Below, piece by piece: positions 7,278 to 13,686 of a stretch of 32,699 nucleotides of DNA (position 1 is the stretch's first letter; each line of letters begins with the position of its first letter). This DNA comes from SIG351 sp045627045. GTDB taxonomy: Bacteria; Bacillota; Clostridia; HGM11327. The stretch spans positions 1-32,699 of the forward strand of contig JAZQMY010000038.1 of NCBI GenBank assembly GCA_045627045.1. The letters are read 5' to 3'. Made by a program: the position numbers and the translations under genes. The notes beneath the pieces are model-generated. The model saw only the letters and a list, made by a program, of their open reading frames with translations. It had not been told where the DNA came from and did not search any database.

Positions 7278-7977
7278 GCCCGCATTCCCCCAGAAAGAAA
7301 CTTCCCGTTTCACTTTGAATATAGTCGCTCTTCGTGCCGAAAAACGCCATTCTGTGATCGTTCAGGTGAAGCACCTTGCTTGCCTGCTCAACGGCACAGT
7401 GAATGTCATGTGAAACCATAATTATCGTAATACCTGAATCTCTGTTCAGCTTTTTGATGAGCTCATAGAGCTCGTGAGTGACCATAGGATCAAGACCTGT
7501 TACAGGCTCGTCAAGAAGAAGAAGCTTTTTCGTAGCACAGAGGGCTCTTGCGAGCAGAACTCTTTGCTGTTGACCGCCTGAAAGCTCCTTGTAGCAGGAC
7601 TTCCTTATATCATAGATCCCGAGAAGCTTCATATTTTCCTCTGCGGCAGTCTTATCGGCTTTCGTGAAGAAGGGTGAACGTCTGTTCAGCCTGCCGGATA
7701 GAACGACCTCATTCACGCTTGCCGGGAAGTCCTTCTGCACTTCTGTCTGCTGGGGCAAATAGCCCACTTCCTTGAAGGACAGACCGTCACAAAATGTTAT
7801 GGTGCCTGATTCGGGTGACTTGAGACCGAGAAGCGCTTTTATGAGAGTGCTTTTTCCCGAGCCGTTTTCACCGACCACGCAGACATAATCGCCCTCGTCA
7901 ATATCAAAAGTAATGCCTTCGGCTACGATTTTTGAATCGTATGTAAGACAAAGATCTTTACATGAAATTATCGGCAT
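7270..7977 (-). CDS. znuC: Zinc/manganese ABC transporter ATP-binding protein (235 aa)
   Basis: A complete ABC ATPase. Walker A GENGSGKST is at residues 36-44, the Q-loop at YLPQQTE, the signature LSGGQQQR at 133-140, Walker B LLLLDEP at about 153-159, and the switch His in MVSHD. The C-terminal region is short, ending in GECGHV, as in metal-uptake ABC systems. The ATG directly follows the znuA TGA (TGAATG), so translation is coupled. It powers the ZnuB permease. Confidence 0.9.
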   Translation of the reverse strand: MPIISCKDLCLTYDSKIVAEGITFDIDEGDYVCVVGENGSGKSTLIKALLGLKSPESGTITFCDGLSFKEVGYLPQQTEVQKDFPASVNEVVLSGRLNRRSPFFTKADKTAAEENMKLLGIYDIRKSCYKELSGGQQQRVLLARALCATKKLLLLDEPVTGLDPMVTHELYELIKKLNRDSGITIIMVSHDIHCAVEQASKVLHLNDHRMAFFGTKSDYIQSETGSFFLGECGHV

Positions 7978-8913
7978 TCAGTCAAGTGCCTCCTTCAAAG
8001 TTGATAAATTCTTTTTCATAAGTGAAATGTATGTTTCACCGTTCTCAAAATCATCTCTCGAGACGTTGTGGCAGGTGAAAAACGTTCTGACCTGTGCGCC
8101 TGTTTCTTCGGAAATGGTGCGGGCGATATTGCCGTTTGAAAGCTCAATGGTAAATACTGTGCTTATGTTTTCTTCTCTGATTTTGTCAATAAGAAATGCG
8201 ACCGTTCTGGCGCTTGGCTCTGTTGCGGCCGAGCAACCGGGGAAAGCGGCGTAATAATCAAGACCGTATTCCTTTGCAAAGTAGAGAAGCGGAAATCTGT
8301 CACCGAAAATAAGCGTTTTCTTGCTGCTTTCGGAAACGATTTTTTCAAATTCTTCATCAAGCTCTTCAAGCTTGGCTTCGTATGATTCAAGGCGGCTTTC
8401 GTATGAGGCAGAATTGGCACTGTCAAGCGAAATCAAAGCTTCGGCTATTGCCTTGGAGATAAGAACGGCGTTTTTCGGGGAAGTCCAGACGTGCTCATCG
8501 TATTCAGTTTCCTCCTCACCTTCTCCTCTTGCATCCATACCCTCAACCGATTCTTCTTCATACAGTTCGACAATGTCCATAAGCGAAATAATAACCATAT
8601 TGTCTGTATTTATTGAATCAAGAATCGAATCAAGCCAGCTGTCGGATTCACCGCCTGTGTAAATGAAAACATCGCATTCGCTTATCATTCTGATATCCTG
8701 AGGCGTCGGCTCAAATGAGTGAGATTCGCTTCCCGGAGGGAGGAGCATGCGTATTTCTGCATCATTGCCGGCGATGGCACGGGCAAAATCGTATTCCGGG
8801 AATGCCGTTGCTACGATTCTGATTCTTCCGTCATTTTCAAAGCCCTTTGAACAGCCGCTTAAAGCCGCAAGCAGAATGAGAACGATAATGATCAGACTTA
8901 TTGCTTTTTTCAT
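7978..8913 (-). CDS. znuA: Zinc/manganese ABC transporter substrate-binding lipoprotein (311 aa)
   Basis: A lipoprotein with a lipobox ending at Cys21 (AALSGC). The cluster A-I (ZnuA/AdcA-like) pattern follows: IVATAFPEYDFARAIAG, then LLPPGSESHSFEPTPQD with the first ligand His, and EYDEHVWTSPKNAVLI with the second. Then comes FGDRFPLLYFAKEYGLDYYAAFPGC, a variant seen in Firmicutes homologues in place of the classical HDAF motif. The loop before the second ligand is acidic (GEGEEETEYDEH) where many ZnuA proteins are His-rich. The start is ATG 8913: it has AAGGGGA upstream and overlaps the fur stop as ATGA. An in-frame TTG at 8934 is less likely. It captures metal outside the membrane and passes it to ZnuB. 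Confidence 0.88.
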   Translation of the reverse strand: MKKAISLIIIVLILLAALSGCSKGFENDGRIRIVATAFPEYDFARAIAGNDAEIRMLLPPGSESHSFEPTPQDIRMISECDVFIYTGGESDSWLDSILDSINTDNMVIISLMDIVELYEEESVEGMDARGEGEEETEYDEHVWTSPKNAVLISKAIAEALISLDSANSASYESRLESYEAKLEELDEEFEKIVSESSKKTLIFGDRFPLLYFAKEYGLDYYAAFPGCSAATEPSARTVAFLIDKIREENISTVFTIELSNGNIARTISEETGAQVRTFFTCHNVSRDDFENGETYISLMKKNLSTLKEALD

Positions 8914-9332
8914 TTTGTCCCCTTTTCTCTGCAAGCCTTACATTTGCCGTAAAGGACTGTCCTGACGGGATCAATGCTGATGCCATGCTCTGCCGCAAAA
9001 TGCTTTTCTATGGCTTTCATTTCTTCGCAGTCTATGCAACAAAGCTCTCCGCATTCCTCACATTTGAAATGAACGTGAGTGTCACAATCGTTGTGCTTTT
9101 CAACGAGCTCAAAGCAGGCGGCAGGCACTCCGTCGATAAAATATTTACGCAGAACACCCTCATCGGCAAGCTTTTCAAGCTGACGGTATATTGTTGCGGT
9201 TCCGAGAGAAGCTCCGCTTTCGGCAAGCTTCTGCGAAACGGCGGCAGCAGTGATATGCCCGTCATCGGAAGACCTGACGAGGTCAAGTATGATTTGCCTG
9301 CCCTTTGTGTTATATGCTTTTTGGTTGCTCAT
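8910..9332 (-). CDS. Fur/Zur-family metalloregulator (140 aa)
   Basis: An N-terminal winged helix (YNTKGRQIILDLV ... ISAAAVSQKL-type helix ... GTATIYRQLEKLADEGVL) is followed by the metal-binding dimerisation domain with HVHFKCEECG and CKAC near the end, which form the family's structural Cys4 zinc site. The length is typical of Fur proteins. Being the first gene of a zinc-type uptake operon, it is most likely a zinc-responsive repressor (Zur), but PerR or Fur specificity cannot be excluded from sequence. It has a good AAAGGAG site and a consensus promoter with a Fur-type box, which points to autoregulation of the whole operon. Confidence 0.88.
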   Translation of the reverse strand: MSNQKAYNTKGRQIILDLVRSSDDGHITAAAVSQKLAESGASLGTATIYRQLEKLADEGVLRKYFIDGVPAACFELVEKHNDCDTHVHFKCEECGELCCIDCEEMKAIEKHFAAEHGISIDPVRTVLYGKCKACREKGTK

Positions 9333-9360
9333 AATATTGCTCCTTTAATAAGGTAGTAAT

Positions 9361-9389
9361 ATTTTACACCCAAAACGGTTTTTTGTCAA
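9361..9389 (-). promoter_or_regulatory. Sigma-A promoter of the fur-znuACB operon
   Basis: On the minus strand, TTGACA (9384-9389), a 17-base spacer, and TAAAAT (9361-9366). The leader to the fur ATG is about 22 bases. Confidence 0.75.
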
Positions 9390-9395
9390 CGAAAT

Positions 9396-9410
9396 TGATA
9401 ATGATTTTCA
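9396..9410. promoter_or_regulatory. Fur/Zur-type operator
   Basis: TGATAATGATTTTCA matches the Gram-positive 7-1-7 Fur box (TGATAAT-N-ATTATCA) with one mismatch. It sits 7 bases upstream of the -35 element of the operon that encodes a Fur-family regulator and a metal ABC transporter. Confidence 0.65.
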
Positions 9411-9413
9411 AAT

Positions 9414-9638
9414 TCAGGCTCTGTCATCCTCATCAAATATAAAGAAGCTGAGGAAATCAAGCTCAAACAGCCTGCAGAATTTTGCCCATGCGGCAAAGAA
9501 CTTTCTGCCTGCCTCCACAGTGCCGTTCATAACGTTGTAGGCGTAGGAACGGTGAATGCCGAACCTCATTGCAAAGTCATTGAGCGTGACTTCATTTTCC
9601 TCAAGAACTGTTTTTGCTTTTTCTGTGTCAAGTCTCAT
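9414..9638 (-). CDS. Small Xre/Cro-like helix-turn-helix protein (74 aa)
   Basis: A 74-residue protein that is almost entirely one HTH domain: TLNDFAMRFGIHRSYAYNVMNG fits the scaffold and recognition helices of Xre-type DNA-binding domains. A hydrophobic tail (FELDFLSFFIF) and an acidic end (DEDDRA) follow. AAAGGAG precedes the ATG, and a TATAAT (complement of 9659-9664) lies 20 bases upstream without a recognisable -35. Its stop codon is 3 bases from the Fur box, and no terminator separates it from fur, so transcripts may continue into the metal operon. Its targets are unknown. It might control the divergent SGNH hydrolase gene. Confidence 0.75.
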   Translation of the reverse strand: MRLDTEKAKTVLEENEVTLNDFAMRFGIHRSYAYNVMNGTVEAGRKFFAAWAKFCRLFELDFLSFFIFDEDDRA

Positions 9639-9813
9639 AAAAATACTCCTTTGTTTTTATTATACTTATATTTTAAGACAGACGGTGAGTGGGAAAAACA
9701 GAAAATACGTTTTTTATTAAAACAAAAAATATGCCTGAATATAGGTAAAAAAGAAGCAAATGACAAAAAATATGAAAAAATAGGTTTTCTGAATGAAAAA
9801 AGGGGTATTTTGC

Positions 9814-9842
9814 TTGACTTTAACGATGTTTTGTGATATACT
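9814..9842 (+). promoter_or_regulatory. Sigma-A promoter of the SGNH hydrolase-mrp operon
   Basis: TTGACT (9814-9819), a 17-base spacer, and TATACT (9837-9842). Transcription would start near 9849, so translation must begin downstream. This supports ATG 9873 over the earlier in-frame TTG 9849 and ATG 9852. Confidence 0.75.
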
Positions 9843-9872
9843 AAATTATTGATGGATAAAGCGGAGGTATTT

Positions 9873-10514
9873 ATGATATATCTTAAAGAAAACGATTGTC
9901 TGTTGTTCCAGGGTGATTCCATTACTCACGGAGGCAGAGTATACAGTGATTGGGATATGAACCATGTTATCGGTCACGGATATCAGGATTATGTCGCACA
10001 GACGCTGGGCATGGATAATTATCAGAGAAATCCGAGAATAGAGAACAGAGGTGTCAGCGGAGACAGAATTCCTCTCATCAGGGCAAGAATGCAGAAGGAT
10101 ATCATTGACATCAAGCCGACGATCATGAGCATACTTGACGGCGTGAATGACTGCTGGGCTTATAAAGAGGGTGCGGCGGATGCGGTCGATCCGAAGAGCT
10201 TCAACCTTCAGTACAGAGCGCTTCTGGATGATATTCTCAAGGAACTGCCTGATCTCAGGCTTATCATCTGCCAGCCCTTTGCTTACAGAGAGGACTTCGT
10301 GGAAGACGTAAGGGAAAGAGCAGAGTATGTCCGTGAGATAGCAAGAGATTACAAGGCTGTGTTTGTGCCGTTTTGGGAAGCTCTTGATAAATACGTCAGG
10401 AATGTTCCCGATTACAGACAGATCGTGTGGGACGGAGTTCATCCGACATATACAGGTCATGGAATAATGGCAAAATGCTGGCTCGAGACAGTAGAGCGTG
10501 CATTTGAACACTGA
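9873..10514 (+). CDS. SGNH/GDSL hydrolase (213 aa)
   Basis: The four SGNH blocks are visible. QGDSITHGG holds the nucleophile Ser16, NRGVSGDR carries the oxyanion Gly, LDGVNDCW gives the block III Asn, and WDGVHPTYTGHG supplies the catalytic Asp and His. Family members are esterases, often carbohydrate acetyl-esterases or lysophospholipase-like enzymes. With no signal peptide and a glycosidase-rich neighbourhood, removal of acetyl groups from imported sugars is a reasonable inference. The start is ATG 9873, with GCGGAGGT 5 bases upstream. The mrp gene follows after 35 bases with its own ribosome site and no terminator between, so they share a transcript. Confidence 0.82.
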   Translation: MIYLKENDCLLFQGDSITHGGRVYSDWDMNHVIGHGYQDYVAQTLGMDNYQRNPRIENRGVSGDRIPLIRARMQKDIIDIKPTIMSILDGVNDCWAYKEGAADAVDPKSFNLQYRALLDDILKELPDLRLIICQPFAYREDFVEDVRERAEYVREIARDYKAVFVPFWEALDKYVRNVPDYRQIVWDGVHPTYTGHGIMAKCWLETVERAFEH

Positions 10515-10549
10515 AATCAAAAAGAGTAAAACGAAAGGAAATAAAATAA

Positions 10550-11395
10550 ATGGGAAATTGTGATAATTGTCCTTCAAAGGGAAAGTGCTCTTCTAAGGAT
10601 AAAGAAAATTGCGGCAAGATCGAAATCGAATGCAATCCGAAGAATCATGTAAAGAATGTCATCGCAGTAATGAGCGGTAAGGGTGGCGTTGGTAAATCAA
10701 CAGTATCAGTTCTTCTTGCAAAGGAGCTTAACAAGAGAGGCTATAAGGTCGGCATACTTGATGCAGATATTACAGGCCCTTCAATACCGAGACTTGTAGG
10801 CACGGCAGGCGCCGAGACTTATATGGAGAATTCGGAAATTCAGCCTGTTGTAACATCAGATGGCATCAAGACTATGTCTCTGAATTACCTCATCGAAGAG
10901 GAAACACAGCCTGTGATCTGGAGAGGACCTCTTATTTCGGGAGCTGTCAAGCAGTTCTGGACGGACGTACTCTGGGAAGAGATAGACTTCCTCGTAGTTG
11001 ACCTTCCTCCGGGAACAGGCGATGTAACGCTCACTGTAATGCAGCAGATGCCTGTTACGGGCGTTGTTTGCGTAGGCCTTCCGCAGAGCATGGTTACAAT
11101 GATAGTTACAAAAGCTATCAGAATGATGCAGATGATGAACAAGCCTGTATTCGGCGTAGTTGAGAACATGGGCTATATCGAGTGCCCTGACTGCGGCTCA
11201 AAGATAGAGCTTTTTGACGGAAAGTTCGGCTACAAGGAATTTGAGGATATGGGCATTGACATCCTTGCGGAATATCCTATGGTTCCGTCTCTTATGGAGA
11301 AGTACGAGGAAGAAGGCAGCACTGTAAAGCTTGAAACAGAGAGACTTGCAGATGCTGTGGTAGCAAATGCAAAGGCTGCAACGGCAAACGGCTGA
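10550..11395 (+). CDS. mrp: Mrp/NBP35-type P-loop ATPase, Fe-S cluster carrier (281 aa)
   Basis: The N-terminus has a Cys cluster (CDNCPSKGKC, then CGKIEIEC) like NBP35. It is followed by the deviant Walker A motif GKGGVGKST at residues 43-51, DADITGPSIPRL, a switch region DLPPGTGDVTL, and the CxxC pair Cys212/Cys215 in IECPDCGSK that binds the bridging [4Fe-4S] cluster in the dimer. These features define the ApbC/Mrp family, cytoplasmic carriers that bind and deliver iron-sulfur clusters to apoproteins. The extra N-terminal cysteines suggest a second cluster, as is known in the eukaryotic Nbp35 branch. It is co-transcribed with the SGNH hydrolase, with no obvious functional link. No hairpin terminator is visible after the stop codon. 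Confidence 0.9.
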   Translation: MGNCDNCPSKGKCSSKDKENCGKIEIECNPKNHVKNVIAVMSGKGGVGKSTVSVLLAKELNKRGYKVGILDADITGPSIPRLVGTAGAETYMENSEIQPVVTSDGIKTMSLNYLIEEETQPVIWRGPLISGAVKQFWTDVLWEEIDFLVVDLPPGTGDVTLTVMQQMPVTGVVCVGLPQSMVTMIVTKAIRMMQMMNKPVFGVVENMGYIECPDCGSKIELFDGKFGYKEFEDMGIDILAEYPMVPSLMEKYEEEGSTVKLETERLADAVVANAKAATANG

Positions 11396-11432
11396 AATAA
11401 GAAATAATTTGTGAATTTTCAGTTCATTTTTA

Positions 11433-11461
11433 TTGACATTCACATTATTATATGTTATAAT
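11433..11461 (+). promoter_or_regulatory. Consensus sigma-A promoter of the Gfo/Idh/MocA gene
   Basis: TTGACA (11433-11438), a 17-base spacer, and TATAAT (11456-11461): both hexamers match the consensus exactly. It is the strongest promoter in this part of the window and predicts high expression. Confidence 0.85.
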
Positions 11462-11475
11462 TAAAACGAAAAAGA

Positions 11476-11511
11476 AAAATCCGGGCAAATGCCCGTTGAA
11501 ACGGAGATTTT
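11476..11511 (+). promoter_or_regulatory. Leader stem-loop overlapping the ribosome site
   Basis: In the 5' leader an inner hairpin CGGGC-AAAT-GCCCG (11482-11495) is enclosed by an outer pairing of AAAATC (11476-11481) with GATTTT (11506-11511). The last G of GGAG (11503-11506) and the bases just before ATG are in the outer stem. It could lower or tune translation. No ligand-binding class is recognised. Confidence 0.35.
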
Positions 11512-11514
11512 CAC

Positions 11515-12567
11515 ATGAAAAAGAATATAGCAATCATCGGTTACGGCGGTCAGGGCGGCTGGCACGCAAACCATGCTCTTAAGAGCGACGTCGTAAACCT
11601 TGCAGGTATTTACGATATCAAGCAGGAAAGAATTGACCTTGCAAAATCAAAGGGCATCAATACTTACGAATCATTTGAAGCAGTTCTTGCAGATAAGAAT
11701 GTTGACATTGTTGTGTGCGCAACTCCGAACGATGTTCATAAGGAAATCGTAATCAGAGCACTTGAAGCAGGCAAGAACGTTGTTTGCGAAAAGCCTGTTG
11801 CTCTTTCTGTTCAGGATTTTGACGATATGTGCGCTGCTGCAAAGAAATCAGGCAAGCTCTTCACTGTTCATCAGAACAGACGTTGGGACGTTGACTTCCT
11901 TGCAATCAAGTCTATCATCAATTCAGGCGAAATCGGCGAAACGATCAACATCGAATCAAGAGTTCACGGTTCAAGAGGTATTCCTTCTGACTGGAGATGC
12001 CACAAGCCTTACGGCGGCGGCATGATTCTCGACTGGGGTGTTCACCTCATCGACCAGATGCTTCTCCTTATCCCTGAGAAGATCAAGAAGATCTACTGTG
12101 AAATCAATCACATCACAACAGACGAAGTTGATGATGGATTCACACTTCACATTACATTTGAGTCAGGCAAAAAGGCAACTGTTGAAGTTGGCACATATAA
12201 CTTCATTTATATGCCGAGATTCTATATGCAGTGCAAGAACGGTTCTGCAATGATAGAGGATTGGCAGAAGAATTGCCAGGTTGCAAAGCTCAAGGCATGG
12301 AATGAAAAGGAAGTTATTCCGGTACAGACAGCTGCCGGCATCACAAAGACAATGGCTCCTCGTGATGAGATCACACTCGATTCTTACGAGCTCGACAGAC
12401 CTGTTTCTGACGTACATGATTTCTACAGAAATCTCGTTAAGGCTGTTGACGGTGAGGAAGAGCAGCTTATCAAGCTCTGCCAGGTAAGAAGAGTTCTTCA
12501 GGTCATGGAGAATGCATTCAAGTCAGCAGAGACAAATCAGGCTATCATTTTTGACGAAATGATCTGA
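11515..12567 (+). CDS. Gfo/Idh/MocA-family NAD(P)-dependent oxidoreductase (350 aa)
   Basis: The N-terminal Rossmann fold has IAIIGYGGQGGWH, and its second strand ends in Asp34 of IYDIKQ. VVCATPNDVH leads to the family hallmark EKP at residues 92-94 (CEKPVALS). The C-terminal substrate domain carries GGGMILDWGVHLIDQML, with the typical Asp and His, and a long beta-sheet region. Members oxidise or reduce sugars, inositols or their derivatives with NAD(P). The substrate cannot be read from sequence, but the neighbourhood suggests a sugar or sugar acid. Codon use is strongly biased (mostly AAG for Lys, GTT for Val), fitting the consensus promoter and high expression. A hairpin terminator follows, so it may be monocistronic. 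Confidence 0.85.
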   Translation: MKKNIAIIGYGGQGGWHANHALKSDVVNLAGIYDIKQERIDLAKSKGINTYESFEAVLADKNVDIVVCATPNDVHKEIVIRALEAGKNVVCEKPVALSVQDFDDMCAAAKKSGKLFTVHQNRRWDVDFLAIKSIINSGEIGETINIESRVHGSRGIPSDWRCHKPYGGGMILDWGVHLIDQMLLLIPEKIKKIYCEINHITTDEVDDGFTLHITFESGKKATVEVGTYNFIYMPRFYMQCKNGSAMIEDWQKNCQVAKLKAWNEKEVIPVQTAAGITKTMAPRDEITLDSYELDRPVSDVHDFYRNLVKAVDGEEEQLIKLCQVRRVLQVMENAFKSAETNQAIIFDEMI

Positions 12568-12598
12568 TCCGGAAATAATAATTTACATTGAAATACTC

Positions 12599-12646
12599 GG
12601 GAAAAGCATCGCTTACGGCGTATATAAAAGGCTTTTCCCTTTTTTA
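12599..12646 (+). terminator. Terminator after the oxidoreductase gene
   Basis: GGGAAAAGC (12599-12607) pairs with GCTTTTCCC (12631-12639) over a 23-base loop, followed by seven T. The ruvB ribosome site (AAAGGA) starts right after the T-run, so ruvB must use read-through or a promoter that I cannot see. Confidence 0.6.
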
Positions 12647-12660
12647 TAAAGGAAAAAAGT

Positions 12661-13665
12661 ATGTTTGACGAAGATGAAAGGCTCGTATCGTCCGAAAGAC
12701 TTGAATCTGATGCCACGGAAAACAATCTGAGACCGAAAACACTCGAGGAGTATATAGGACAGGATAAAGAAAAGGAAAAACTCCGCATCTTTATGGATGC
12801 AGCAAAAATGAGAGGCGAGCCGCTTGATCATGTGCTTCTTTACGGCCCTCCTGGTCTGGGAAAAACAACGCTTGCATCCATCATTGCTCATGAGATGAAC
12901 GTAAATATAAGAGTGACCTCCGGCCCGTCGATAGAGCGCTCGGGAGATCTTGCGGCAATACTTACAAACCTGAATGAGAATGACGTTCTGTTTATTGATG
13001 AAATTCACAGACTCAATGCAAAGGTTGAAGAGGTTCTTTATCCTGCAATGGAGGACTATGCCATTGATATCGTGCTTGGTCAGGGTCCTGCGGCAAGAAC
13101 CATAAGAATAGATATCCCCCACTTTACACTCGTAGGCGCAACCACCAGAGCAGGTATGCTTACGTCTCCTTTGAGGGACAGATTCGGCGTTATAAGCAGA
13201 CTTGAGCTTTATTCACATGAAGATCTGAAGAAAATCATCAAGCGTTCTGCGGGCGTTCTGGAGGCGCAGATTGAGGATGAAGGCGCAGAGGAGATAGCAA
13301 GAAGATCAAGAGGCACTCCTCGTATTGCAAACAGACTCCTCAAGAGAGTGAGAGACTATGCACTTGTCAAGGGCAACGGTGTGATAACCAAGGAGCTGGC
13401 AAGTCAGGCACTCGATATGCTTGCAGTGGATCCTATAGGGCTTGACAGCACTGATATGAGAGTTCTTTCTGCGATAATAAATAAATTCTCCGGTGGTCCC
13501 GTGGGACTTGATACGCTCTCTGCGGCAACTGGAGAAGAAGCAGGTACGATCGAAGAAGTATGTGAACCGTTCCTTATTCAGGAGGGACTTATCGCAAGAA
13601 CCCCCAGAGGAAGAATTGCAACCGAGAATGCTTATAAACATCTCGGCATACCTATGAAAAAATAA
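12661..13665 (+). CDS. ruvB: Holliday junction branch migration ATPase RuvB (334 aa)
   Basis: A full-length RuvB. The N-terminal LRPKTLEEYIGQ is followed by Walker A GPPGLGKT (62-69), Walker B FIDEIHRL, and sensor 1 GATTRAGMLTSPLRDRFG. Near the C-terminus are SRGTPRIANRLLKRVRDYA (sensor 2) and the winged helix ending in RTPRGRIATENAYKHLG. RuvB hexamers drive branch migration of recombination intermediates together with RuvA and RuvC. Neither is next to it here, although ruvA commonly precedes ruvB. AAAGGA lies 8 bases before the ATG. The rhamnosidase gene follows after 21 bases, without a terminator. Confidence 0.95.
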   Translation: MFDEDERLVSSERLESDATENNLRPKTLEEYIGQDKEKEKLRIFMDAAKMRGEPLDHVLLYGPPGLGKTTLASIIAHEMNVNIRVTSGPSIERSGDLAAILTNLNENDVLFIDEIHRLNAKVEEVLYPAMEDYAIDIVLGQGPAARTIRIDIPHFTLVGATTRAGMLTSPLRDRFGVISRLELYSHEDLKKIIKRSAGVLEAQIEDEGAEEIARRSRGTPRIANRLLKRVRDYALVKGNGVITKELASQALDMLAVDPIGLDSTDMRVLSAIINKFSGGPVGLDTLSAATGEEAGTIEEVCEPFLIQEGLIARTPRGRIATENAYKHLGIPMKK

Positions 13666-13686
13666 CATAAAGAAAGGAACACAATT

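Noticed and set aside
7278..7313. Longer N-terminus for ZnuB
   Set aside because: The extension lies inside znuC and is not hydrophobic. ATG 7277 gives the usual 8-base overlap and a better ribosome site.
9846..10577. Long minus-strand open frame of 243 codons
   Set aside because: It is fully antisense to the SGNH hydrolase, which has all catalytic motifs, a promoter and a ribosome site. The antisense product has no recognisable domain.
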